A DNA stretch of 64,000 nt, taken from NCBI RefSeq assembly GCF_000172155.1, contig NZ_ABIZ01000001.1, forward strand, positions 4,063,105 through 4,127,104, written 5' to 3'. The notes under the pieces were generated by a model. It was not told where the DNA came from. It did not search any database and saw nothing but the letters and a program-made list of their open reading frames with translations. The DNA is from Verrucomicrobium spinosum DSM 4136 = JCM 18804 (GTDB lineage: Bacteria > Verrucomicrobiota > Verrucomicrobiia > Verrucomicrobiales > Verrucomicrobiaceae). How positions within the stretch are numbered: position 1 is the first letter of the stretch; each line of letters begins with the position of its first letter. The position numbers and the translations under genes are program-made. Shown here piece by piece: positions 26,098-33,912 of the stretch.

Positions 26098-27534
26098 ATG
26101 TCCACCCCGCCCACTCCCTTCTCCTGTGCCGGTCACCGGGCAGTGTGGGCGCCGACTCGGCGGGAGTTTGTCTATAGCCTCGGGGCGAGCATTGGCAGCG
26201 TGGCTCTGACGCAGGCGCTTGCGGCAGAGAGCTCCTCTGCTCCGCCGCTCGCGCCCAAGGCAGCGCACCTGCCCGCACGGGCACGACGCTGCATCTTTCT
26301 GATGATGGAGGGCGGTCCGTCCCACATCGACACCTTTGATCCCAAGCCCGAGCTCAAGCGGCTGCATCTGAAGGAATTCGTGCGCAACGATGTGCAACAG
26401 TCGGCCATGTCCGGCGGGAAGAGGTACTACGTGCAGAGCCCGTTCGGCTTCGCCAGATACGGTGAGAGCGGTGCCGACATGTGCGACCAGTGGGAGCATC
26501 TGCGGCATCACGCGGATGACCTCTGCTTCTACCGCGGCTGTCAGGTTGACTCCGTGAACCACCCGACGGCCATGTACCAGATGAACACGGGAAACCGCTT
26601 TGGCGGAGATCCCGGCATCGGCGGTTGGGTGACGTATGGGCTGGGCTCGGTGAACCAGGACCTGCCCGGGTTCATTGTGCTGCCGGAGGTTTCCTATCCA
26701 CAGGGCGGCGCTGCGAACTGGAGCAACGGCTATTTGCCAGCCAACTTTCAAGGCACGCCCCTGCGCGCCCGCGGCTCCCCCATTCTGGATCTCCAGCCCG
26801 CACCGGGCATCACGGCAGAGCATCAACGCGCCAATCTGGATCTGCTGGAGGCCTTGAACCAGCGGCATCAAGCGGAACACCCCTGGCACGATGAGCTGGC
26901 CGCCCGCATGGAGAACTACGAGCTGGCATTTCGCATGCAGATACAGGTACCAGGCGTGCTGGACATCAGCAAGGAGAATGCCCAGACGCAGGAGATGTAC
27001 GGAATCGGCAGCGTTCCCACAGACGCCTTTGGCCGCAAGTGCCTCCTTGCCCGCAAGCTGGTGGAGCAAGGGGTGCGCTTTGTGCAGGTGTATGCCGGCA
27101 CCTGGGATTCACACGACTACATCGAGCGCGCCCATGGCAATCTGATCCGGGCGGTGGACCGTCCCATCGCGGGACTGCTGGCAGACCTGAAACAACGGGG
27201 CCTGCTGGAAGACACGCTGGTGGTGTGGTGCGGCGAGTTTGGCCGCAGTCCGGACAACGGCGTGCGCGGCGGCACTTCGTATGGGCGCGATCACAACCCC
27301 AAGGCCATGACCGTCTGGATGGCGGGCGGCGGGGTGCGAGCTGGACACACCATCGGAGCCACGGACGAAACCGGTGCCCAGGCTGTCGATTGCGTCCACC
27401 ATGTGCGCGACCTCCACGTGACGCTGCTACGGCTCCTGGGGCTGGATGACAACAAGCTCACCTACTTCCACGCGGGACGGTTCAAGCAACTCTCGCAGTT
27501 CGGAGGCAGCGTCATCAAGGAACTCATCGCCTAG
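26098..27534 (+). CDS. DUF1501 family exported protein
   Basis: This 478-residue protein has a twin-arginine signal (TRREFVYSLGASIGSVALTQALA). The body carries the DUF1501 landmarks: RCIFLMMEGGPSHIDTFDPKPEL, HHADDLCFYRG, MYQMNTGN, ENYELAFRMQ, FVQVYAGTWDSHDYIE, VVWCGEFGRSPDNG and GRDHNPKAMTVWMAGGGVRAG. The family belongs to the alkaline phosphatase/sulfatase-like fold and commonly pairs with PSD1 proteins. Here the partner PSD1 (20464) is separated by a hydroxylase, the 136-bp array and the glycosidase gene, all on the plus strand. The enzymatic activity is not established for the family. Confidence 0.93.
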   Translation: MSTPPTPFSCAGHRAVWAPTRREFVYSLGASIGSVALTQALAAESSSAPPLAPKAAHLPARARRCIFLMMEGGPSHIDTFDPKPELKRLHLKEFVRNDVQQSAMSGGKRYYVQSPFGFARYGESGADMCDQWEHLRHHADDLCFYRGCQVDSVNHPTAMYQMNTGNRFGGDPGIGGWVTYGLGSVNQDLPGFIVLPEVSYPQGGAANWSNGYLPANFQGTPLRARGSPILDLQPAPGITAEHQRANLDLLEALNQRHQAEHPWHDELAARMENYELAFRMQIQVPGVLDISKENAQTQEMYGIGSVPTDAFGRKCLLARKLVEQGVRFVQVYAGTWDSHDYIERAHGNLIRAVDRPIAGLLADLKQRGLLEDTLVVWCGEFGRSPDNGVRGGTSYGRDHNPKAMTVWMAGGGVRAGHTIGATDETGAQAVDCVHHVRDLHVTLLRLLGLDDNKLTYFHAGRFKQLSQFGGSVIKELIA

Positions 27535-27566
27535 ACGCCCCTCCCCATTTAAGGTATGCTGGGTTC

Positions 27567-27812
27567 GTGGAAGCACCCCGCATCTGTGACACCAAGCACC
27601 GCACCGTCGAGCTGGAGCCCGGCGTGCATTGGTGGTGCTCCTGCGGCCTTTCCGGTCACCAACCCTTCTGCGATGGCAGCCACAAGGGGACCGGCCTGCC
27701 ACCCCAAAAGATCGTCGTGGACAAGCCCACGGTGGTATGCCTGTGCAACTGCAAGCACACCAAAACCCCGCCTTACTGCGATGGATCGCATGCGGAGCTG
27801 GCGGGCGGGTAG
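27567..27812 (+). CDS. CDGSH iron-sulfur domain protein
   Basis: This 81-residue protein has two CDGSH motifs, each able to bind a 2Fe-2S cluster by three Cys and one His: C24, C26, C35, H39 and C60, C62, C71, H75. It matches small bacterial CDGSH proteins related to mitoNEET. The role is electron transfer or cluster delivery in the cytosol. The start is a GTG at 27567, as no ATG exists in this frame upstream; an ATG at 27556 is in another frame. It follows DUF1501 by 32 bases and faces the AlkX-like gene, with their ends 12 bases apart. Confidence 0.88.
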   Translation: MEAPRICDTKHRTVELEPGVHWWCSCGLSGHQPFCDGSHKGTGLPPQKIVVDKPTVVCLCNCKHTKTPPYCDGSHAELAGG

Positions 27813-27824
27813 CAGCTCACCTGC

Positions 27825-28937
27825 CTACGAGGTTTTCAGTCCGAGAAACTTCGCCAGCTCTTTGACGGCTCCAGAAGCTTTGTGGCCGCGGCGGACAGTG
27901 CGATTCATCACTTCCAACCGGCGCTCCTGCCGGTTCGCCTTCGGGTCCACATGCCCGGCGATCTCCAGATTGGAGAGCAGCGGCAGGGCGTAATACCCTC
28001 GTACCCGCTTCACAGCGGGCGTGTAAACTTCCCAGGTGTAGTCGAAGTCCCAGAGCTGCCGGGTCACCTTCCGGTCATAGATCAGGGGATCCAGTGGAGC
28101 CAGCAGGGTGGGAAGGCGGTCCCCTTCGTCCAGGCTTTCGAGCAGGGGCAAATCCTCCCGCAGGCAATACCAGAGCGGGCCATCCGCCACCTTGATGGGT
28201 TGCACCAGATCTTCCACGACTGGCACTTCCTGCCTGGTGAGCGGCACAAGCCGCCGTTGCCGGAGCTTCTGCAGGACAGACCAGCGCCTGATCGCCACCG
28301 CATCCGGCTCGGACTGGCTCAGGACTGACGACGGGATGACCCGTTCTGTAAGGTCATAGAGGCGACGGATGCCCTCGCGCCGGGCGATCATGACGCGACC
28401 ATGGAAGAAGAGCTTCTGCAGAGTGGCCTTGGCCAGCGTGGCCTGGCTGCCCCAGCCGTGGTGGGAGCGTTGATCATCGTCCACATCATCGGAAGCCAGG
28501 GGGCCCCGCTCAGCCATCTCGGCGAGGATCCTCCCGGCCAGCTTGGATTCACGATCATCCAGTTTCCCAGACCAGGTGCTGTCCGTCCCCGTGCGATGGC
28601 GCATGGTCGCCAGCAGATACGGCCATGCCTCCAGCGGCAGAGCCACGAGGATGTGAGTGTGAGGAAGATGATGCTCGAACGCCTGCCTTTCCTCCGTCGG
28701 CAGCCGGGCTTTTTCAGAACCGTGAAGGAAGCGAAAGAGATCCCCCTCCCGGTAGCCCTGCACGCGGTTGCGCAGGATGAGATCTTGCATGCGGCCACAG
28801 ACATTGATGGGGTCAATCTGGATGTAACCGTGGTGGCGCAGCGCGGCTGCCACGTCGGGAACCCTGGCACTGAGTAGCACAGCCTTGCAATGGAAACGGC
28901 GGGCTTCTGGGAGGGAGAGCGTGAGGGGCGCGGTCAC
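27825..28937 (-). CDS. AlkX/YcaQ-like DNA glycosylase (HTH_42 superfamily)
   Basis: This 370-residue protein of tandem winged helices belongs to the family that removes alkylated bases or unhooks DNA crosslinks. The catalytic position GYIQIDPINV shows Q40-x-D42, the Q-x-D pattern of the AlkX/YcaQ branch rather than the Q-x-Q of AlkZ. The C-terminal signature LAPLDPLIYDRKVTRQLWDFDYTWEV is split here only to stress LDPLIYDR and DYTWEVY, which are diagnostic. The start ATG is at 28937. The divergent gene at 29014 leaves a 76-bp promoter gap. It is presumably a DNA repair enzyme acting alone. Confidence 0.85.
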   Translation of the reverse strand: MTAPLTLSLPEARRFHCKAVLLSARVPDVAAALRHHGYIQIDPINVCGRMQDLILRNRVQGYREGDLFRFLHGSEKARLPTEERQAFEHHLPHTHILVALPLEAWPYLLATMRHRTGTDSTWSGKLDDRESKLAGRILAEMAERGPLASDDVDDDQRSHHGWGSQATLAKATLQKLFFHGRVMIARREGIRRLYDLTERVIPSSVLSQSEPDAVAIRRWSVLQKLRQRRLVPLTRQEVPVVEDLVQPIKVADGPLWYCLREDLPLLESLDEGDRLPTLLAPLDPLIYDRKVTRQLWDFDYTWEVYTPAVKRVRGYYALPLLSNLEIAGHVDPKANRQERRLEVMNRTVRRGHKASGAVKELAKFLGLKTS

Positions 28938-29013
28938 AATATAGAGGGAGTGTTCATTATGCCACCTACGCCCACCCTTGCAAGGCGGACCAAGCCGATG
29001 AAACTTTCTGCGA

Positions 29014-29334
29014 ATGACCGAGGCTCAGCTCATCCAGAACTATGTGCGCGTTCGCGTAACTCCCGCTCGCATCATGATCGAGGTCAGGGTGGAGGAACCT
29101 GCGGATGAGGATGGCGAAGTCCCCTTCTCGCGCTGGTCGCTGGCTGCAGCCCTGCCCAAGCTCTCCCTGGCCACAGCCGTGGAGCGGGCCCGAATGATGG
29201 CGGTAGCAGACCGGCGCTACTTCCGAACCTGTGACGATTGCGGAGACCGATTGCCCGTGGCCCAGATCATCAGCCGTGAAGACGGCACGGAGCATTGCCA
29301 AGATTGTGCCGAGGAAGGTGGCAGGGACGACTAG
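29014..29334 (+). CDS. Small protein with DksA/TraR-like C4 zinc finger (106 aa)
   Basis: Residues 1-70 have no recognised family. The C-terminal part FRTCDDCGDRLPVAQIIS ... HCQDCAEE has the CxxCG-x(n)-CxxC spacing of the DksA/TraR zinc finger. The long coiled coil with acidic tip found in true DksA is absent, so a direct role on RNA polymerase is not implied. It is divergent from the AlkX-like gene and convergent with the cupin gene, with 29 bases between stops. It is a hypothetical protein with a probable zinc site. Confidence 0.65.
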   Translation: MTEAQLIQNYVRVRVTPARIMIEVRVEEPADEDGEVPFSRWSLAAALPKLSLATAVERARMMAVADRRYFRTCDDCGDRLPVAQIISREDGTEHCQDCAEEGGRDD

Positions 29335-29363
29335 CGTCAGCCGCCTGCCTACCGCAGTGGTCC

Positions 29364-29855
29364 CTACTGCACATAGTGAATGCCGTGCCGTGCTGAGACG
29401 GCCACGACTTGCTCCATGTCCGGAGCTTCGGCACCGGCGCAGACGTCTGCCAGCTCAGCAAAGAAGTCCTCAAACCCGGCGGGTGCGGTGTGCACCAGCA
29501 TCCGTGAAGGAGCGTCTCCCAAATTCTTAAAGGTGTGGGCGACGCCGCGAGGCAGGTAGGCGGATCCGCCGGGGCCGACTTCTGTCCAAGCCCCGCCGCT
29601 GAAGAAGCCTACCTTGCCTTCGATCACATGGAACCACTCGTCTTCGTTGTCGTGGACATGGGTAGGCGGCCCGCCACCGGGTGCGGTGATGACGGTGAAC
29701 ATGGAGTACTGACCGTCCGTATCGGCCCCTGTCAGATGGAGCTGCACCTCATCTCCCAACGCACACAGCGTGCGGGGGGAACGGGTACGGATGACGGCGG
29801 ATGTCGCGGGTGGTGGGGGGCTCAGATGCATGGTGGAGTCGCTGTTGGATGTCAT
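29364..29855 (-). CDS. Cupin domain protein
   Basis: This 163-residue protein carries one cupin barrel: motif 1 is visible as PPTHVHDNEDEWFHVIEGKVGF (two His, Glu and later His of the metal site), motif 2 as GSAYLPRGVAHTFKNLG. This resembles quercetin-dioxygenase-like cupins, which bind Fe or Mn, but the substrate is unknown. The N-terminal 20 residues are rich in S, T and P without signal character. It stands alone on the minus strand. Confidence 0.85.
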   Translation of the reverse strand: MTSNSDSTMHLSPPPPATSAVIRTRSPRTLCALGDEVQLHLTGADTDGQYSMFTVITAPGGGPPTHVHDNEDEWFHVIEGKVGFFSGGAWTEVGPGGSAYLPRGVAHTFKNLGDAPSRMLVHTAPAGFEDFFAELADVCAGAEAPDMEQVVAVSARHGIHYVQ

Positions 29856-30216
29856 GACGAATTCAGTTGTGACACCTCCATTATCTGGGCGGACCTCGAT
29901 TGCCGTGGCGAAAGCTGAAAGTAGTCCAGCACTTTAGTGCGTCAGTTGCGCGACTCCCATCGTCGAATACCGAGCTAAAGCTCTGACTACTTTATGCGCT
30001 GCCGCAGGGCTCCTTATCCGGCTGCCCACTAGTAAGTCCGAGCAACTCCCAATGAGGCCAGCGAGGCTCTGTTCGTAGGACAAACTTTAGTTTGCTCAGG
30101 CAATCAGAGATCACGCATACTGAGCAAACTAAAGTTTGTCCTACGAACAGCTTCCTCCTGCGATGGCCACGCCAGACATGGATGCATCAGGCGCGGCCGC
30201 AAGCATTCGATTCCAC
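29856..30216. other. 361-bp intergenic region of CTTTAG-core palindromes
   Basis: No gene is seen. The stretch holds a series of inverted repeats described separately (29931-30150). The promoter of the cupin gene should lie near its left end; the 3' end of the sulfatase transcript probably falls at its right end. Confidence 0.55.
29931..30150. repeat. Cluster of palindromes with a common CTTTAG/CTAAAG core
   Basis: The main element is a perfect 31-bp inverted repeat, 30069-30099 against 30120-30150, with a 20-base loop; its arm contains AAACTTTAGTTT, itself a palindrome. Two small hairpins upstream share the design: GCACT-tt-AGTGC (29931-29942) and GAGCT-aa-AGCTC (29972-29983). All carry CTTTAG or CTAAAG at the centre. 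The large one could act as a bidirectional terminator for the sulfatase (minus strand), but the shared core suggests a REP-like family. Confidence 0.85.
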
Positions 30217-31842
30217 CTACTTCGCAGGAGCAGCAGGCTCTGCTGCCTGCGGTAGTTTCCTTTTCTCCTGTCCTTGTCCCTGCCCCTGCCCTCGCGGTCC
30301 CTGGCCAGGCTTCCGACCGCCGTAGAACCAGGGCTCCTCTTTCTCTGGCACCTTCAGTTCCGTGCGCAGGCGGCTCAGCTCCCCTTTCAGTTCCTCCGTG
30401 ATCTTCGTGTAGTCCGGGTTCCCGTAGAAGCTTCTCATCTCCTGAGGGTCCGCCTTGCGGTCAAACAGCTCCCAGTAGTCCACATCCGGCGCATAAAAGT
30501 GCACCAGCTTGTACTGGTCAGTCACCACACCATAGTGAGGGCGCACACGGTGAGGCTGGGGAAACTCGTAGTAGTGGTAGTAGAAGCTCTTCCGCCAGTC
30601 GCTGGGTGTCTCCCCCTTGAGCAGAGGCACCAGGCTTTTGCCCTGCATGTCTGCGGGAACGGACACCCCGGCGGCTTCCAGGAAGGTCTCGGCAAAGTCC
30701 AGGTTGGACACGATGTTCTCATTCTCCACCCCTGCCTTGGCGACTCCTGGCCAGCGCACCATGAGAGGCGCCCTTAAGGACTCTTCAAAGATCCAGCGCT
30801 TGTCGAACCAGCCATGTTCACCCAGGTAGAAGCCCTGGTCTGCGGAATAGACGACGATCGTGTCCTCCGCGAGCCCCTCGTCATCCAGATACTTCAGCAA
30901 CCTGGCAACGCCTTCATCCACGGCTTTCACGCAGCCCAGATAGTCGTGCATGTAGCGCTGGTACCGCCAGCGCACGAGGTCTTTACCCGTGGGTTTTGAC
31001 TTCTCGAACTCTGCATTCCGGGGGCCGTAGTAGGCGTCCCATTTCGCCTTTTGTTCCGGCGTCATGCTGGCTGGGGCTACCAATTTTGCATCCTTCGGCG
31101 TGAAGGTCTTCTCCAGCGTCATGTCCTGGTCACGCTCTGCCACGCCGCGGTTCTCATAGTCATCGAACAGGGTCTCGGGCTCCGGGTATTTCCTATCCCC
31201 GTCATGGCCCAGATGGCGCAGCGCGGGGTCCCACTCGCGATGCGGTGCTTTGTGCTGGCACATCATCAGGAAAGGCTTGTTCTTGTCGCGATTCTTGAGC
31301 CAGTCCAGAGTAAGGTCCGTGATGATGTCTGTCACATAGCCCTCGTGTTTCACGGGCTTGCCGTTGTCGATCATCGGTGGGTTGTAGTAGATGCCCTGCC
31401 CGGGAAGGATCTGCCAGTAGTCAAAACCGGTGGGGTCAGACATGAGGTGCCACTTGCCCACAATCGCAGTCTGATACCCTGCTCCCTGAAGCAGCTTGGG
31501 AAAGGTCTGCTGACTGCCGTCAAAGACGGAGTTGCTGTTGTTGAGGAACCCGTTGAGGTGATTGTATTTGCCCGTCAGCACCACCGCCCGGCTCGGGCCA
31601 CAGATGGAGTTGGGCACCACACAGCGCTGGAAGAGCATGCCCTCCTTGGCGATGCGATCGAGGCCCGGGGTCTCGATGAGCTTGCGGCTGTCCTTGTAGG
31701 CACTGATGGCCTGATAGGCATGGTCGTCAGAGAAGATGAAAAGGATGTTGGGCTGCTTGGAGGCGGCAGCGGCCGGGGAGGCCGTTGCCAGCGCACCGAG
31801 CACCAGCAACCCCAGGATTGGGAGGAACTTTCGTGCGGTCAT
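30217..31842 (-). CDS. Sulfatase (formylglycine-dependent), secreted
   Basis: This 541-residue protein has a Sec signal peptide (about 1-27, ending SPAAAA). The sulfatase signature C81-G-P-S-R85 is canonical, so C81 is expected to become formylglycine. Metal-site residues are seen in [10 protein letters not shown] and [14 protein letters not shown]. The C-terminus has a QG-rich low-complexity tail (GQGQGQGQ). It probably removes sulfate from a polysaccharide in the periplasm. I use the ATG at 31842 (MTARKFL) because the upstream 41 codons overlap the promoter region and the neighbouring mscL. It has no adjacent sulfatase-maturating enzyme. Confidence 0.92.
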   Translation of the reverse strand: MTARKFLPILGLLVLGALATASPAAAASKQPNILFIFSDDHAYQAISAYKDSRKLIETPGLDRIAKEGMLFQRCVVPNSICGPSRAVVLTGKYNHLNGFLNNSNSVFDGSQQTFPKLLQGAGYQTAIVGKWHLMSDPTGFDYWQILPGQGIYYNPPMIDNGKPVKHEGYVTDIITDLTLDWLKNRDKNKPFLMMCQHKAPHREWDPALRHLGHDGDRKYPEPETLFDDYENRGVAERDQDMTLEKTFTPKDAKLVAPASMTPEQKAKWDAYYGPRNAEFEKSKPTGKDLVRWRYQRYMHDYLGCVKAVDEGVARLLKYLDDEGLAEDTIVVYSADQGFYLGEHGWFDKRWIFEESLRAPLMVRWPGVAKAGVENENIVSNLDFAETFLEAAGVSVPADMQGKSLVPLLKGETPSDWRKSFYYHYYEFPQPHRVRPHYGVVTDQYKLVHFYAPDVDYWELFDRKADPQEMRSFYGNPDYTKITEELKGELSRLRTELKVPEKEEPWFYGGRKPGQGPRGQGQGQGQEKRKLPQAAEPAAPAK

Positions 31843-31894
31843 GAGCGCATGATAACGAATCAACCCGCCAAAGCTATCTACGAAAAACTCCCAC

Positions 31895-32323
31895 TCAGAC
31901 TCCCTCCGTCCCAGCGGGGATCTTCGCTGGGATCGGCTCACCTCTTTGCGACTTGAGCAGGTCACGGATCTCCATGAGCAGCTTCACATCCTCAGGCATG
32001 GGTGGGGGCACTGCACTGGTCTCCGCCTTTTTCATGGTGATATCCCGAAGCTTGTTCATCGGCTTTACAAAGATGAAGAACAGGATGGCAGCGGTAATGA
32101 GGAAGCCCATCAGGGCGGAGAGAACCAGCCCGACATTCAACACCCAGATCTGCAGACCGATCTGGGGGGTGCCGCCGAAGGCACCTAGCAAGGGGTTGAT
32201 GATGCCTTCAGTGAACTTTTTCACCACCTCACCAAAGGCGGTGCCGATCAAGACGCCCACGGCGAGGTCAATCACATTGCCCTTCATGACGAAGGACTTG
32301 AATTCTTCCAGTAGAGCTTTCAT
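31895..32323 (-). CDS. mscL: Large-conductance mechanosensitive channel MscL
   Basis: This 142-residue protein starts [27 protein letters not shown], the classic MscL amphipathic N-helix and TM1 (shown only as landmarks [14 protein letters not shown]). TM2 is about residues 70-92 ([12 protein letters not shown]) and the C-terminal helix contains [13 protein letters not shown]. It forms a pentameric inner-membrane channel that releases solutes on hypo-osmotic shock. The ATG at 32323 is the family start; the longer frame to 32389 is not used. It is a single gene. Confidence 0.96.
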   Translation of the reverse strand: MKALLEEFKSFVMKGNVIDLAVGVLIGTAFGEVVKKFTEGIINPLLGAFGGTPQIGLQIWVLNVGLVLSALMGFLITAAILFFIFVKPMNKLRDITMKKAETSAVPPPMPEDVKLLMEIRDLLKSQRGEPIPAKIPAGTEGV

Positions 32324-32385
32324 GGCAGGAATGGAATGATATGGGGACCCTGTGCCCCATTTTCCTGCGGGTTCGGGCAGCGTGA

Positions 32386-33243
32386 TCACTCTGGACGTAG
32401 GATTTGCAGCTCCTCGCCAACTTCCATGCTCAAAAGGGCGGGATTTGTCTCCAGCGTGCGGGCGCGCATTTTCTCGAGCAACCGTTTGTCGAGATGAACC
32501 CGGAGTTGCTCAAAGCCCTCATGAAACACAGGCGTGCAGTGCTCCCGGTCTAGATTGGCAAACGGGAGTTGAGCGGGAGCGAACCAGCCCAGACGCCCCA
32601 TATTATCGTCCACCAGTTCAGAGACCGTCTTGCCCACCAGGTGGGCAATGCCCACATAACAGCCCAACTCCACCGCCCGGGCAGAAGCGCAGCGCCCGAT
32701 GCGGTCCACCCCCATGAGGCTTTCCGTAGCGCTGGGCACGAGTATCGCGTCCACCCCTTTGCCACGGAGAGCGGCAGAGAGTTCCGGAATCTCAATATCC
32801 AGACAGATGACTACGGCTAGCGTAAAGCCCCGCAACGTGAACAGCCGGACCTCCCGCCCGCCGGTGAACCCAGTCTCCCAAGGTGTGAGGAAGACCTTGT
32901 CCTGATAAGTCGGCGTCCCTTCACAGAGAATGGGAGCCCGGTTGCGCATGGATCCATCCTCAGCGATCCAGGGAGCAGTACCGAACACCACCGCTTTTCC
33001 TGGAGCCGACAGCCGCTGCTGAAGCTCAGGCCAAAGCGTCTTCCAAAAGAGCGCCGCCACCCCTGCCAGCTTGTCCGCGTCGGGAACAAATCTCTCCAGG
33101 CACATCCAGGAGTATTCCGGAAACAGGACCACATCTGCCCCATTTGCCCAACTGGATTGAACCATCTCCACCATGTGCTGCACACAACCCTTCGGCGAGC
33201 TGACGACGGCTCCCACATCCCAGGTCCGGAGGTCGATGTTCAT
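32386..33243 (-). CDS. Carbon-nitrogen hydrolase (nitrilase superfamily)
   Basis: This 285-residue protein has the catalytic triad E43 (LFPEYSW), K116 (TYQDKVFLTPWE) and C147 (VVICLDIEIPE). It would hydrolyse an amide or nitrile; the substrate is unknown. The ATG at 33243 overlaps the stop of the upstream acetyltransferase (ATGA, four bases), so the two are translationally coupled. In other bacteria GNAT and nitrilase domains occur fused in one protein, which supports joint action here. No signal peptide, so cytosolic. Confidence 0.92.
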   Translation of the reverse strand: MNIDLRTWDVGAVVSSPKGCVQHMVEMVQSSWANGADVVLFPEYSWMCLERFVPDADKLAGVAALFWKTLWPELQQRLSAPGKAVVFGTAPWIAEDGSMRNRAPILCEGTPTYQDKVFLTPWETGFTGGREVRLFTLRGFTLAVVICLDIEIPELSAALRGKGVDAILVPSATESLMGVDRIGRCASARAVELGCYVGIAHLVGKTVSELVDDNMGRLGWFAPAQLPFANLDREHCTPVFHEGFEQLRVHLDKRLLEKMRARTLETNPALLSMEVGEELQILRPE

Positions 33244-33839
33244 GAGAGATCTTTGAGCCAGAAAGTGAGCGTTTTGGGAGACTCGGATTCTTCGCCGATC
33301 TCCTTCCACACAAAGGTGGCCTGCAGTTCCGGGTGCTTCTGATAGCCCTGTGACACCCAGAAATCGTCCAGAACACGGTAGCCGGGTGGACGCGAAGGAT
33401 GCTCTGCCATGCGGTCCACCGCGCAGAAGGCGGACCACTTGCACCCGAGTTTTTGAGCATGGGCCACGCGCCGCTTGAAAAACTCCTTCCCGAGCCCTTG
33501 GCCGCGCCATTGCGGCAGCAGAATGCTCTCCCCAAAGTAACAGACGGAGTTCACTTCATAGCCCGCCGAGAGAAACGGAGCCTGGAACTCCGGCCCCTCG
33601 TCCCTCAGCGGAAGACAGGTGGTCGCACCCACGACCTGCTTTGCAGCGTCCACCACCAGCACCACCAGACTGTCTGGGGTATTCACATAGGTCCTCAGGT
33701 ACTCCCGCTCATACTCCAGCGTGCCATCGTACAGGTAGGGATACTCGCGAAAGACGCTGATGCGGAGTTCCCCCAGGCCATCCAGCCAGGGTTCCACGTC
33801 AGCACCGTGAAGATCGAGAAGAGAGAATGCGGCATCCAT
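33240..33839 (-). CDS. GNAT family N-acetyltransferase coupled to nitrilase
   Basis: This 199-residue protein has the GNAT core: VVLVVDAAKQVVGATTCLPL, then the acetyl-CoA loop QWRGQGLGKEFFKRR near residue 120. The start at 33839 (MDAAFSL) is favoured over 33863 because GGGAG lies a few bases upstream of it. The gene ends in a four-base overlap with the carbon-nitrogen hydrolase. A two-enzyme unit that acylates and hydrolyses the same class of amide is a reasonable inference; the substrate is unknown. Confidence 0.88.
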   Translation of the reverse strand: MDAAFSLLDLHGADVEPWLDGLGELRISVFREYPYLYDGTLEYEREYLRTYVNTPDSLVVLVVDAAKQVVGATTCLPLRDEGPEFQAPFLSAGYEVNSVCYFGESILLPQWRGQGLGKEFFKRRVAHAQKLGCKWSAFCAVDRMAEHPSRPPGYRVLDDFWVSQGYQKHPELQATFVWKEIGEESESPKTLTFWLKDLS

Positions 33840-33912
33840 GAGACTCCCGTTTAAAAACGGCAATCGTGCCAGACGTCAAGCAAGGATGGCTCGGATTCCT
33901 CGAAGGTAGGGA

